A stretch of 64,000 nt of DNA from CAZJRB01 sp964547995 (GTDB lineage: Bacteria; Planctomycetota; Planctomycetia; Pirellulales; Thermoguttaceae). The stretch lies in assembly GCA_964547995.1 (NCBI GenBank), contig CAZJRB010000007.1:1-64000 (forward strand), written 5' to 3'. Positions within the stretch are counted from its first letter, which is position 1; every line of letters starts with the position of its first letter. This document shows positions 23,919 through 33,231 of the stretch, in pieces. The position numbers and the translations under genes are program-made. Under the pieces are notes generated by a model. It did not search any database. It saw nothing but the letters and a program-made list of their open reading frames with translations, and was not told where the DNA came from.

Positions 23919-26900
23919 TCAATAAATCACCAGCCGCGCGGATTTCGGCGCGACCGGCTCGATGCGTATCACATTGGCACCGTGCTTGAGGCACTTGGTG
24001 ACATTCAACCGGAACGGCCCGCCGATCATCCCGCCGGCGGCGCGGCCGTTGACGGTCACGGAGGCGGCCGCCTCCGGCTCGGGGGCGTCCATCTCAAGGT
24101 AGACTCGCGATTTCGACAGGTCGACGCCGGATGGAATCTCGCACTTGCCGACAAACGGGTCGGCCGTGATCGGGCTGCGGATCATGTTTCCCTTGCTCCG
24201 GACGGCGAGCTGTCCCCACGGGGTCGAACCGAACCGTGCCAGCTCGCGGGCGGCGGGCCAGTCGCCGTCGTCGAACCCGGCCGCGTTCCAGCCGGTCTGC
24301 TTCCGATTGGATGCCTTCCAGGTCTTGTCGATCGTCGCGACCAGCGGCTTGCCTTCGTCGAATTGGACCAGCAGCCGGCCGATCAGCCCGGCCGGCCCCG
24401 GCTTGTCGGTTGTGTTGATCGCCTCGATGGCGAGTTGGTTCGTTCCGGCATGGAGTTTCCCCGTCAAGTCGATGTTCTTCGGTTGGCGCCAGTTTTCCTC
24501 GGCACCGCTGCTGCGGCCGGACTGCTTGCCGTCGATGAAGAGGACGAAGTCGTTGTCGGCGGTGATCAGCAACCGGGCCTGTTTGATCTTCCGGTCTTTG
24601 GGAATCACGAGCTGCTTGCGGAAGTAACGGGTGCCCGGCGGGGCGCTCTGCCGCGGGTCGCCCTCGGGGAACCAGACCCACGGGCAATTGCCGAAGGAGA
24701 GTTCCTTGAGGGTTTCAGGAGTCTTGGGGACGGCTTCGCTCGGTGAGGCTTCAACGCGCGTGACGGGGATGGGTTTGCCTGCCGGTTTCGTGGCGGCGGT
24801 GATCCTCGCCAGGCGGGCAATCTTCTTCGGCTGGAAGACCAGCAGCACGCTCTCCAGCGGTTCCAGCGTCAGCCGGACGTCCACGGTGCCGGCGGCGACC
24901 CGCTCAAACGGTACGGAGGTGATCTCACCATGCATGGCGTCCCAGCATTCCGGCTCGCCGACCGCCCGGACGCGGAACGTGAACTTCCGGGCGTTGCCTT
25001 CATGGTTCTGGTTGCAGACGAGGAAGACGTCGCGGCCGTCCTTCACGCGGTGCAGGACGTGGAGCCAGTGGTTCGTTTCGCCTTCGAGCACTTCGAGCGT
25101 CGGATGGATGCCGGCATCCTTGGTGAGCACTTGTTGGAGTTGCTCGGGCGTGGGCTTTTCGGGCAGGAAGTAACTCCGGCCGCCGCCGGTGCTGGTCTTG
25201 CAGACGGCCAGGCCGGGCTCGGCATCGCCCCAGATCGTTTTGCGGAGCGCGGCAACGTCCTTCGACGTGCGGCCGAGCGTTGCCGACTTGCTCGGCAGGA
25301 AGCCGTAGCCGACGACCACGCCGCCGGCATCGAGAAACTTCTTGGCCTTTTCGAGCGTGGCGACGGGAATTGCCTCGACCGGCGGCACGATCAACACCTT
25401 GTAGCGTTCCTCGTAGAGCTGGATTTCCTTGCCGGCGAGTTTCGCGTCCTGCTCGAACACGTCGTACGGCATCCAGTCGCAGTCGAACAGGGCGTCCTGC
25501 AAGGCCGAAGTCATCGCTTCCGGCGTAACGACCCGGCCGACGTACTTCGAGTCGCCGCAGAACAGGAAGGCGACGGGGCAAACGTGCCGCCCGCCGGTCA
25601 GCATCAGGCTGAGCCGGTTCGTGTAATCGGCCCAGACACGATACAGCGGCCAGCGGGGCTCGTGCCCGTCGTTGTAGAAATACGGCGGGTAGTCGCGGTC
25701 GTGCGGCGCCTTGGGATTGAACGAGTGGGTAATCATGAAGTTGACGCCGCGGACCTGGTGCTGGTCCACGAGCCACTTCATCTGCGGGTAGGTGAGCACC
25801 TGGTTGTAGCCGCCGTAGATTTCGCACATGGCCAGATCGTCGGCCTTGTTGTAGACGTGCGAGATGGAGCTGGTCAGCTTCGGCATCTGGTAGAGCGAGC
25901 GGCGCTGGCCGGGGTAGAGTTGCCGGCAGACGAGGTCCATGCCGCCCATCGAGCAATACTTCTGCATCTGGAAGAGATTGCCCGCCCCGAGGCCGTGGTC
26001 CAGGTAGAGCCCGTTGTGTTCCATGAAATGGCCGATCGAGGCGGTGTTTCGTTCCTCGCACCATCGGGTCATGCCGCCGTACATGGTGCGTCCCCAGGCC
26101 TCGAAGAACGCATCGAGGTAAGCGTATCGGCCCGCGACCTGGTCGTCGCCGGCGAGTTGGAACTTGTAGGCGACCAGGGCCTTCTTCCAGTCGACTTTGC
26201 GTTCGTTGAAGATTGCCCGCAGCTCGGTGCCCCAGTCGCCCTGGGTCTCCGGCTCGTCGTAGAAGTATCCGACGATCGTCTTGCCGTGGTCGTCCTTGAA
26301 CCGGTCGTAGTGCGGCTGGTAGACGGTTTTGATGAACCAGTCGACGCAATCCCGGCTGGCGCCGTCGACGATGAAGTGCCCACCCTGCCGGGCCTTGGGG
26401 GCCATGGCCCAGGTGAACTTCATTACTTGCCACTTGCCCTGGGGTGCTTTCCAGGTGAGCTTTCCCTCGCGGATGAAAGGCGACAGGTCGACGAGGGTTG
26501 CGCCGTCGACGCCGCCGGGCGTTTCGCGGCCTGCAACGGCTGCGACGAAGTGCTTCCCGCCGCAGTCGCCCGCTTCGAACGTGGAAGGCCCTTCAACCGC
26601 GGTCGCCTCGGCCGCGAGCCGTTTCGCCCGGTACTCCGGCGGCACCTTGCCCCCGAGGGTCTGGCTGGGCCACCACCGCTCGTCGAAGATCCACATCTTC
26701 AAGTTGAGTCGCTTGGCCGCCTGGAGGCAGATATCGAGATCGTCATACCACCGGGGCCCGAGCCAGTCGCTGTGGGGCCGCGATTCGGCACAAAAACAGC
26801 CGTTTCCGCCCTCGGCGACCTTTTCGAGGTACATCTGCAGCCGCTCTTTGGTCTCGTTGGCGTCGCCGTGGAGCCAGAACAAGGGCCCGGTCAGCCGCCT

Positions 26901-27026
26901 CGCCTCCATGGGCATTTCGCGGAACTGCCTCTCCAAATCATCGCCCCGCGCTTCGTTTGCAGAATCTGCCGATCCCACGGCGACGAAAACTAAGGCCAGT
27001 CCCAGGATGATTCGCTTCGTTTTCAT
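23919..27026 (-). CDS. Secreted giant glycoside hydrolase, GH106-like
   Basis: 1035 residues with a signal peptide (about 1-22). The N-terminal region is a TIM-barrel-like glycosidase module (FWLHGDANETKERL, KMWIFDERWWPS, TIVGYFYDEPETQGDW, IGHFMEHNG). A middle glutamine-amidotransferase-like segment (KVLIVPPVEAIPVATLEKAKKFLDAGG) is often found in GH106-type proteins. The C-terminal 300 residues are beta-sandwich carbohydrate-binding-like (YFRKQLVIP, ADNDFVLFIDGK, GTNQLAIEAIN). The overall design resembles alpha-L-rhamnosidase family GH106, but the match looks remote and a different specificity is possible. The neighbouring GH106 gene and rhaA support rhamnose release from an environmental glycan. 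Only 30 bases separate it from the upstream GH106 gene, so they are probably co-transcribed. Confidence 0.75.
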   Translation of the reverse strand: MKTKRIILGLALVFVAVGSADSANEARGDDLERQFREMPMEARRLTGPLFWLHGDANETKERLQMYLEKVAEGGNGCFCAESRPHSDWLGPRWYDDLDICLQAAKRLNLKMWIFDERWWPSQTLGGKVPPEYRAKRLAAEATAVEGPSTFEAGDCGGKHFVAAVAGRETPGGVDGATLVDLSPFIREGKLTWKAPQGKWQVMKFTWAMAPKARQGGHFIVDGASRDCVDWFIKTVYQPHYDRFKDDHGKTIVGYFYDEPETQGDWGTELRAIFNERKVDWKKALVAYKFQLAGDDQVAGRYAYLDAFFEAWGRTMYGGMTRWCEERNTASIGHFMEHNGLYLDHGLGAGNLFQMQKYCSMGGMDLVCRQLYPGQRRSLYQMPKLTSSISHVYNKADDLAMCEIYGGYNQVLTYPQMKWLVDQHQVRGVNFMITHSFNPKAPHDRDYPPYFYNDGHEPRWPLYRVWADYTNRLSLMLTGGRHVCPVAFLFCGDSKYVGRVVTPEAMTSALQDALFDCDWMPYDVFEQDAKLAGKEIQLYEERYKVLIVPPVEAIPVATLEKAKKFLDAGGVVVGYGFLPSKSATLGRTSKDVAALRKTIWGDAEPGLAVCKTSTGGGRSYFLPEKPTPEQLQQVLTKDAGIHPTLEVLEGETNHWLHVLHRVKDGRDVFLVCNQNHEGNARKFTFRVRAVGEPECWDAMHGEITSVPFERVAAGTVDVRLTLEPLESVLLVFQPKKIARLARITAATKPAGKPIPVTRVEASPSEAVPKTPETLKELSFGNCPWVWFPEGDPRQSAPPGTRYFRKQLVIPKDRKIKQARLLITADNDFVLFIDGKQSGRSSGAEENWRQPKNIDLTGKLHAGTNQLAIEAINTTDKPGPAGLIGRLLVQFDEGKPLVATIDKTWKASNRKQTGWNAAGFDDGDWPAARELARFGSTPWGQLAVRSKGNMIRSPITADPFVGKCEIPSGVDLSKSRVYLEMDAPEPEAAASVTVNGRAAGGMIGGPFRLNVTKCLKHGANVIRIEPVAPKSARLVIY

Positions 27027-27056
27027 TTCGGTATCCTTTACTGCGGAAGGTGAGAT

Positions 27057-30000
27057 TCAAAGCTTCGTTTTTGCGGTTTCGATTGCCAGAATCCGCACCG
27101 GGCCGAACAGGCCGGAGTGGAGCGGCTTGTGGCGGCCCTTGTCAAACTTCTTGACGTTGGTTTTGGTCAGCCGTTTTTCGCGCGGCAATTTGCTGTCGCC
27201 GATCAGGCGGTTCGGCCAGAGGTTGGTGATCCGGATCTCGAGTTTATTGTTACCCGGCTTGACCGCGCCGGTGATATCGGCGTGAAACGGCGGCTTCCAC
27301 AGCACGCCAAGTTCCTTGCCGTTGAGCTTGACTTCCGCAAGGTTCTTCAGTTTGCCAAGGTCAAGCAGGAGCGTTTTCCCGTGCAGGTCCTGCCGCAGGT
27401 CGAACGTTTTGTGATACGTGGCCGTGCCGGAGAAATACTTGATGCCGTCGTTGGAGTGCTCGTTCCACGGGGTAAGCTTCTCGAAGGTCGCTTCGGCCGG
27501 TGCGCCCCGGCCGGGAGGGAATGTGAGCTTCCACCGACCGGTGATGACCTGCGGCGCCGGCAACTCCTTGACGTCGACAACGGCGGATTTGCCGCCGGCC
27601 GTCTTCCCCGGCTTGCGAAAGACCACGAAGACCGAACCGCGGGGAGTCAATCGCAGTGGAAGCGTAAGGCGGCCGTCTTTCTCCTCGTACACGACCTCTG
27701 GACGGACTTCGCCTGTGTCGGGCATCCACAGCTCGGGGGCCTTCCCACTGACGCGGAACGTGCAAACGGCGTCCTCAAAACGATTGTTGCGATTGGCGAC
27801 GAAGTAGATCTCCGTGCCGTCGACGCGGCGGTGAATGTATTCAAGGTTCGCATCTGTCCGGGCGGCCGTGAATGCGAAGTCGGGCTTGATTCCATCGGCC
27901 GCGAGTATCTCCTGGAGTGTCTTACCCCAGATGATTCTTCCTTTGCCGAGGCGATGTTCCTTGACCGCCGCCGCGTCGCAGTCGCCCCAGACCTTGTCAG
28001 CCAGCTCCTTCACTACCGCGTCGCACTTGGGATAGTTCGTCAATCCCGGTGCCCGCAGCGGCTTCGGTCCTACGACCGTGGCGCCCGCGTCAACTAACTC
28101 GGCAATTCTTTGGAGCAGCGCCGGGCTCATGGTCCGGTTTTCCGGCAGGACGAGCAGGCGGTAGCTCATCCCGTCGGGCAGCACGATCCGGCCGTCGCGG
28201 ACCGACATGCGCTGAAGGATGACCTCGGCATTGCAGAGGTCGTAGTCGTATCCGGGCGGCAACGTCGGGCTCACGCGCCCCTTGTCGCCGGCGAATTTCG
28301 GCACGTCTTCACCGTAGAAGTAACAGGCCTCGGCAACGAAGCGTCCCTTCTGCAAGAGGAACTGGCATCGCGCGAGGTACGCCAGCCAGGCGTGGATCTG
28401 CGGCCACCAGGTGATGTTCCGGTCAAAATGCGTTCCGGCGGCTTCCCACTGGCAGCCGGGCAGGATGTCGAGCCGGGGCTGGTGAACGTAGAAGCAGAGC
28501 ATCGCGCGGTTCACGCCGCAGCAGAAGGCGTGGTCGCCGATGTCCTTGAGCATGAAGGGGTCCTTCTCCCAGTTGGGCCCCATCGTGGTGAAGGCCTCGG
28601 CCTGGACGAGCGGTTTGCCGTAGATGTGTGCCGCTGAGGCCGCCTGCTTGATCGACCAATCGGACCAGAGGATCCGCCCGGCGGGTTCGGTTTTGCGCGC
28701 CCAGAACTCGCCCATCGGGATGTCGCTTTTCCCGAGGATCTTCAAGGCGTCGATACACGCGGGAACCGGCGTACACGGCCCGCCCGACTCGGGGTGGATG
28801 CCCAGACCGTGGCGGCGGGAGAGCCGGCTCAACCGGCCAAAATAGTTGTCCGCGATGCAGTCGCTCCGCGTCTGGCGGAAATCCCAGAGAAAACGCTCGG
28901 AGACCTCGGGGCCGTCGACGATCTTGCCGGCCAGCGCAGGCAAATAGGGCAAGGGGTCGTAGCCGCGCCGCCGCTTGAACTCCTCGCAAATGCCGGGGCT
29001 CCAATTGGGATCGCCGCGGAGTTCCCAACTGTCGATGTGGGTGTACTTCAGCGTCTTTCCCGCCAGCGGCTTCACATCGGCGATCAGCTTTTCTCCCGTC
29101 GCGGCGAAGTGTACGTCCATCGCCTCGGTGCTGTACGGGTCGATCTCGTAGCCCTGCGAGCCGGGGCTGGTACACTTGGTTTTCGCGCCGATCAGGGTGT
29201 GGCCCAGCCGCAGGACGGTCCAATTGCCTTCCGGCGCCTGCCACGCGAGCCGTCCGCTTGGATCCACCTTGGTGGACAGATCCACAACCGAGCCGCTCTC
29301 GCAGCTTACTTTCGCAATCACGGGTTTTTGTCCCTTTTTCAACAGTGCGATTTCGGCGATCTGCACGTTCCACGATTCCTCACCCCGGAACGGATGGGAC
29401 GAGTTGAGTTTCAGCCGGAAGAACCGGGCGGGGGCTGCGTCGAAGGTCACGGTTTTGGGCTTGTTGCTCTCGACAGTGAACCGGCAGACGGTTTTGAAGT
29501 TCTTGCCATCGGCGGAGGACTGCAATTCGCACTCTTTGGGACCGCAGTCCGAATACGGGACCAGGTGGAGCGATGCGGCGTCAAAGGGCTTGGAGTACCG
29601 GAAGTTGAAGAACTCGGGCCGCCCGGGGACGGGTCCCTGTCCCGGTTTGTCGCTGTTGGAGATCCAGCGAGTTTTCGGGTCGCCGTCGGCCGCGAGCGCG
29701 GGTGGATACTTCGGATACGACGAGCCGGCGGTCAGTAAGGGTTTTGGCCCCTCGTCGCCGACCGTCTTGAATGCCAAGGTGGCAACGTCTCGATAGTAAC
29801 CCCCGACAGTCGGCGGTTGAGGAAGAAGCCGGGAAACCTCGGCCGGTCCCTGCACGCGGATCTCCGACCACGTGAGTTTCTGCGCGGCGTGCTCGGGCTT
29901 CACCCACGTGCCGCCGGCGTTCCAGCCGCTGCACAAGTTGATGCTGACCTGGATGCCGACCCGGTCGGCCTCGGCAACGGCGAACTGGAACAGTTCCCGC

Positions 30001-30293
30001 CACTCGGGGCTCATGAAGACCGGGCCGTCCGGGGCTTCGGGCCCGCCGATCCCGGCGTCGAAGACCAGCACGCCGGCGATCCCCTGCCGCTTCATTTCCT
30101 CCAGGTCGCGGGTTATGCCGTCGCGGCTGGCGTTGCTGTCCAGCCACCACCAGTACGCCCAGGGTTTCGCCTCGTCCGGCGGGCGGCGAAAACCGTCCTC
30201 CAATCCCGGCTCGGCGCACAACCCGACGCTTGAGCCTGCGGTCAACAGCATCGCAACAAACACCGCTCGGCAAACGTGATTCGCCCTGGTCAT
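27057..30293 (-). CDS. Secreted alpha-L-rhamnosidase, GH106 family
   Basis: 1078 residues from the ATG at 30293, with a signal peptide of about 26 residues. Family GH106 signatures are clear: AYWWWLDSNASRDGITRDLEEMKRQG shown by its WWWLD and ITRDL parts near residues 46-60, KYTHIDSWEL in the catalytic barrel, and IHPESGGPC. A discoidin-like insertion (FRYSKPFDAASLHL) lies around residues 200-330. The C-terminus is a galactose-binding-like beta domain (GTATYHKTFDL, LDLGKLKNLAEVKLNGKELGVLWKPPF). GH106 enzymes remove terminal L-rhamnose from plant or algal polysaccharides outside the cytoplasm. It leads a probable operon with the GH106-like gene downstream, and the UroD-like gene ends 20 bases upstream. 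Confidence 0.9.
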   Translation of the reverse strand: MTRANHVCRAVFVAMLLTAGSSVGLCAEPGLEDGFRRPPDEAKPWAYWWWLDSNASRDGITRDLEEMKRQGIAGVLVFDAGIGGPEAPDGPVFMSPEWRELFQFAVAEADRVGIQVSINLCSGWNAGGTWVKPEHAAQKLTWSEIRVQGPAEVSRLLPQPPTVGGYYRDVATLAFKTVGDEGPKPLLTAGSSYPKYPPALAADGDPKTRWISNSDKPGQGPVPGRPEFFNFRYSKPFDAASLHLVPYSDCGPKECELQSSADGKNFKTVCRFTVESNKPKTVTFDAAPARFFRLKLNSSHPFRGEESWNVQIAEIALLKKGQKPVIAKVSCESGSVVDLSTKVDPSGRLAWQAPEGNWTVLRLGHTLIGAKTKCTSPGSQGYEIDPYSTEAMDVHFAATGEKLIADVKPLAGKTLKYTHIDSWELRGDPNWSPGICEEFKRRRGYDPLPYLPALAGKIVDGPEVSERFLWDFRQTRSDCIADNYFGRLSRLSRRHGLGIHPESGGPCTPVPACIDALKILGKSDIPMGEFWARKTEPAGRILWSDWSIKQAASAAHIYGKPLVQAEAFTTMGPNWEKDPFMLKDIGDHAFCCGVNRAMLCFYVHQPRLDILPGCQWEAAGTHFDRNITWWPQIHAWLAYLARCQFLLQKGRFVAEACYFYGEDVPKFAGDKGRVSPTLPPGYDYDLCNAEVILQRMSVRDGRIVLPDGMSYRLLVLPENRTMSPALLQRIAELVDAGATVVGPKPLRAPGLTNYPKCDAVVKELADKVWGDCDAAAVKEHRLGKGRIIWGKTLQEILAADGIKPDFAFTAARTDANLEYIHRRVDGTEIYFVANRNNRFEDAVCTFRVSGKAPELWMPDTGEVRPEVVYEEKDGRLTLPLRLTPRGSVFVVFRKPGKTAGGKSAVVDVKELPAPQVITGRWKLTFPPGRGAPAEATFEKLTPWNEHSNDGIKYFSGTATYHKTFDLRQDLHGKTLLLDLGKLKNLAEVKLNGKELGVLWKPPFHADITGAVKPGNNKLEIRITNLWPNRLIGDSKLPREKRLTKTNVKKFDKGRHKPLHSGLFGPVRILAIETAKTKL

Positions 30294-30312
30294 TTCCAGC
30301 CCTTCTTTCGGC

Positions 30313-31464
30313 TCAGTCGTAGAACCCGTACTCGTACGCGGCGTCGTGCATGGCAACGATGTTCTCCGGCGGGACGCCGGCCTGGATGTTGTGGACGTTG
30401 TTGAAGACGTACCCACCCCCGGGTTTGAAGGCCTCGATGTTCGCCCGGACGTTCTCGCGGACTTTTTCCGGCGCGGCGAACGGCAGGACGTGCTGCGCGT
30501 CGCACCCGCCGCCCCAGAACACGAGCTTCTCGCCGAACTGTGTCTTCAGTTGGTGCGGGTCCATGTTTGCTGCGCTGATCTGCACCGGATTGATGATGTC
30601 GATTCCGTTGTCAATCAATTCAGGTAGCAGGGCAGCACATGAACCGCACGTATGATACCAGATTTTCGCGCCGGTCAACGATTTGACGTGCCGGACCAGC
30701 CTTTTCTGTCGTGGCTTGACCACCGCCCGGTAGAAATCGCCCGAAAACAGCGGCCCGTGTTGCCCGGCCAGGTCGTCGCCGATCATCACCACGTCGACCA
30801 GGTCGCCGACCTCGGCCATGAAGCGGGTATAGTAGCCCAGCCAGAAGTCCATCGTGCGGTCGAGCAAGGCCGCGCAGAACTCGGGTTGCTCGATCGTGTC
30901 GATGAACCAGCGTTCCAGGCCGCGCATGTACCAGCAGATCTCGTAGACGACGCCGCCGATCCCGGTGCTGATCGCGTACGGCGTCTGCCGGCGCATCCGC
31001 TGCGCCTGTTCCCGCAGCCCGGTAAACCGCGTCGGGTCGTCGCCTTTGGGGAAGGGATAATCGTCGAGGTCCGCAATCGACGCATCGGCCAGCGGGTGGT
31101 GCGAGATGTCCATGAAGAGCATCTGGTCGTCCGGCATGGACCAGACGACGCCGAACTCGTCCTTCAGGTCGTGCCAGAGCCGGCCGTCGCGTTCGTTCTG
31201 CTCAATGCCGCCGGTGAAGCTATCGGGGCCGTGGGCAACAAGATAGCGGATATCGACGTGAAACCGCTGGAGCACCTCTTCGCACGGCGCGGCAAGCTGT
31301 TGCACCGGGTCGAGAATGGCGACCTCATCCTGAACGTCGAGGTATTCGAGCAGCATCTCGTAGGCCCGGCGATGAATCCCCGTCTGAAAGCCCCCCAGAT
31401 CGATTGGCACACGATCGGGAATCTGATGATCGAGTGCTCGAAGCACGCGTTCACGGGATGTCAT
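30313..31464 (-). CDS. Uroporphyrinogen-decarboxylase-fold protein (UroD/MtaA-like)
   Basis: 383 residues from the ATG at 31464, where the family usually begins (TSRERVLRALDHQIPDRVP). An ATG at 31482 and a TTG at 31494 are alternatives. The fold is that of UroD and of corrinoid/coenzyme-M methyltransferases. MIGDDLAGQHGPLFSG and WYHTCGSCAALLPELIDNGIDIINPVQ carry the His-x-Cys type metal site of the methyltransferase branch, and FWGGGCDAQHVLPF follows. True haem-pathway UroD is unlikely given the divergence and context. Planctomycetes and Verrucomicrobia have many such genes beside glycosidases, and their substrate is unknown. It is cytoplasmic, probably in an operon with the two glycosidases. 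Confidence 0.8.
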   Translation of the reverse strand: MTSRERVLRALDHQIPDRVPIDLGGFQTGIHRRAYEMLLEYLDVQDEVAILDPVQQLAAPCEEVLQRFHVDIRYLVAHGPDSFTGGIEQNERDGRLWHDLKDEFGVVWSMPDDQMLFMDISHHPLADASIADLDDYPFPKGDDPTRFTGLREQAQRMRRQTPYAISTGIGGVVYEICWYMRGLERWFIDTIEQPEFCAALLDRTMDFWLGYYTRFMAEVGDLVDVVMIGDDLAGQHGPLFSGDFYRAVVKPRQKRLVRHVKSLTGAKIWYHTCGSCAALLPELIDNGIDIINPVQISAANMDPHQLKTQFGEKLVFWGGGCDAQHVLPFAAPEKVRENVRANIEAFKPGGGYVFNNVHNIQAGVPPENIVAMHDAAYEYGFYD

Positions 31465-31613
31465 GGTTTCTTTGTGCAACATGATACTTCGCAAAATCGC
31501 TTCGCGGCGGAGGACTGAAGCCGTTTTCCATTGAAGAAGAACTCAGTCCGATCCGGTGGGGCGGTCGCGCCGAGAACATGCCGTAGCACGAAGAGCCGCA
31601 GTTGCCGGGCGCC

Positions 31614-32690
31614 TCATTTCAGGGCGTGATCCGACGGCCGCACCCCTTTCCTGTATTTGCCGAAACCGAACGGCAGGGGCTCGTACTTGCCGACCACCTC
31701 GACGTTCGCTTTGGGTGGAATCTTGTCTTCGAGCCCCACGCACCAATAAGCGGCGTTCACCAGGAGGCGTCGCAGGCCCTCGCTCTCCAGATCCGTGGCG
31801 GCGCCCATCGTCGTGGTGAACACCCGGCCGATCCGGCCGCCGGCCCCGCGGTAGGTCTTGGTCCAGGCCATCGACATCATGGGGTCGTTCTTCCGCCCCG
31901 CAACCGGCTTATCGGTCGGTTTCATCCCTTCGAGGACCTGGCCCAGCAACAGCACCTTGCTGTCGCCGGGCAAGGGGTTTCGCACGGTGTAAACGTCGGT
32001 CGGGCCCCAGATGTCCTCGCAGCCCCGGACGATAGGATCGTTTTCCGCGTCTGGGGTGAGCACCCCGCGGGTGCTCTCGCGGCCGTGGCGACCATGGTGA
32101 CTCATCCACGTCTGTCCGAGGATTTGTTGGCCGAATCCGCCCTTCCACGTTCGACTGTTACAACTGAACCGTTCGTAAGTCTTGCTCTTCAGCCGGAATG
32201 CAACGACCGCCGCCCGCATTCCAATGACCGGCTTGCCGGCGTCGATATATTCGGCGACGTAACGCATCTGCTCGTCGGGCAGGTCGCGGAACCGCGTGGC
32301 GATGATCATCAGGTCGGCCGACCGCAGGGCTTCCAGCCCGGGAATGTTGCGGGTGTTGTCGGGGTTGATCGTGCCGGTCTCGGGATCGACGGCAAACAAC
32401 ACCGTACACTTGAAGCCGTGGTGTTTGGCGAGGATCTTGCCCAGTTGGGGAAACGCTTCTTCCGAGCGGTATTCCTCGTCGCCGGAAACCAGAACGACGT
32501 GTTTCCCCTTGCCGGGACCGTCGAAGCCGTCGTAGACCACCCAGGGGTCTGCCGCAGCGTCCTTATCCTTATTCTTCCGGTTAGGCAAGGCCCCCGACTT
32601 CTGCTCGGCAGCGTGGCCGGAAGCCGCGAGAACCGTTGCTGCGAGCAAGAAAGACACCGTCAACACAATATCGAGTCTGCTCTTCGTCAT
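31614..32690 (-). CDS. Exported ThuA-like protein
   Basis: 358 residues from the ATG at 32690 behind a GAGGAGG site. A signal peptide covers about 1-28. The ThuA-like glutamine-amidotransferase fold is recognised by HVVLVSGDEEYRSEEAFPQLGKIL, ADLMIIATRFRDLPDEQMRYVAEYIDAGKPVIGMR and GRIGRVFTTTMGAATDLESEGLRRLLVNAAYWCVG; this is the trehalose-utilisation protein family of unknown mechanism. Exported versions are abundant in planctomycetes near sugar dehydrogenases and glycosidases. It may take part in the neighbouring carbohydrate catabolism. It is separated from the UroD-like gene by 150 bases, so co-transcription is uncertain. Confidence 0.85.
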   Translation of the reverse strand: MTKSRLDIVLTVSFLLAATVLAASGHAAEQKSGALPNRKNKDKDAAADPWVVYDGFDGPGKGKHVVLVSGDEEYRSEEAFPQLGKILAKHHGFKCTVLFAVDPETGTINPDNTRNIPGLEALRSADLMIIATRFRDLPDEQMRYVAEYIDAGKPVIGMRAAVVAFRLKSKTYERFSCNSRTWKGGFGQQILGQTWMSHHGRHGRESTRGVLTPDAENDPIVRGCEDIWGPTDVYTVRNPLPGDSKVLLLGQVLEGMKPTDKPVAGRKNDPMMSMAWTKTYRGAGGRIGRVFTTTMGAATDLESEGLRRLLVNAAYWCVGLEDKIPPKANVEVVGKYEPLPFGFGKYRKGVRPSDHALK

Positions 32691-33231
32691 GCGACGCCTC
32701 CTCGTACCAAGTCGATAGGAATCATTGCTTCCACGATCGGCCCCAACAACACCATTAAGATCATGACCGGCGTCGCCGGGCAAGTCAAGCACTCGCAGGG
32801 TGGGCTGTGCCACCAAGATAATTGAGCGTATCCGGGAATTCAAGGCGGAGATCGCTATAGCGGAACGGCCTCCGTGCCGTTCCGCTCGCCGCACGGTCTA
32901 TCGGCGGAACGCCACAGAGGGCGGAACGCCGCAGAGGGCGTTCCCTACAGGCTCGAATTCCCCAGGCCGTTTGAGAACGATAGCACGCGGTCGGGTAATC
33001 CGCCAAATCCCGGCCCCCCCCAAAAAAACGTGGTAATCCCCCCAGGCGAGACTCGCCCGCAGGCTCAGCACCGTTGTTTTCCGGAGTGGACAGTCGACAG
33101 TTTGGGGGCGACCGAAGAATAACTTCCCGATTTGGATTGAAAGTAGCAGGCACACGAAGTGTGCCTGCTATTTTTCTTGAATCCGGAAAGTTATTTATCG
33201 GCCGCCCCTTGGAACACCGGTCCGTAGTCGA
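32691..33231. other. Gene-free spacer with several hairpins
   Basis: No coding region is supported. It contains a ten-base hairpin GCGGAACGGC/GCCGTTCCGC (32860-32885), two tandem near-copies of GCGGAACGCCRCAGAGG (32904-32937), the second pairing with GGCGTTCC at 32937-32944, and the 12-base hairpin at 33144-33170. It separates the carbohydrate-utilisation genes from the polysaccharide locus. Confidence 0.7.
33144..33175 (+). repeat. 12-bp hairpin followed by a T-run
   Basis: A perfect stem TAGCAGGCACAC (33144-33155) / GTGTGCCTGCTA (33159-33170) has a three-base loop and is followed by TTTTT on the plus strand. It looks like an intrinsic terminator but no plus-strand gene precedes it. The same word occurs at 22300-22321, so it is better treated as a dispersed repeat. 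Confidence 0.7.

Noticed and set aside
24930..26993. 687-codon plus-strand frame
   Set aside because: Antisense shadow of the GH106-like glycosidase; low-complexity composition without recognisable motifs.
33144..33175. Intrinsic terminator
   Set aside because: The T-run lies on the plus strand but both neighbouring genes are on the minus strand, and the word recurs elsewhere; treated as a repeat.
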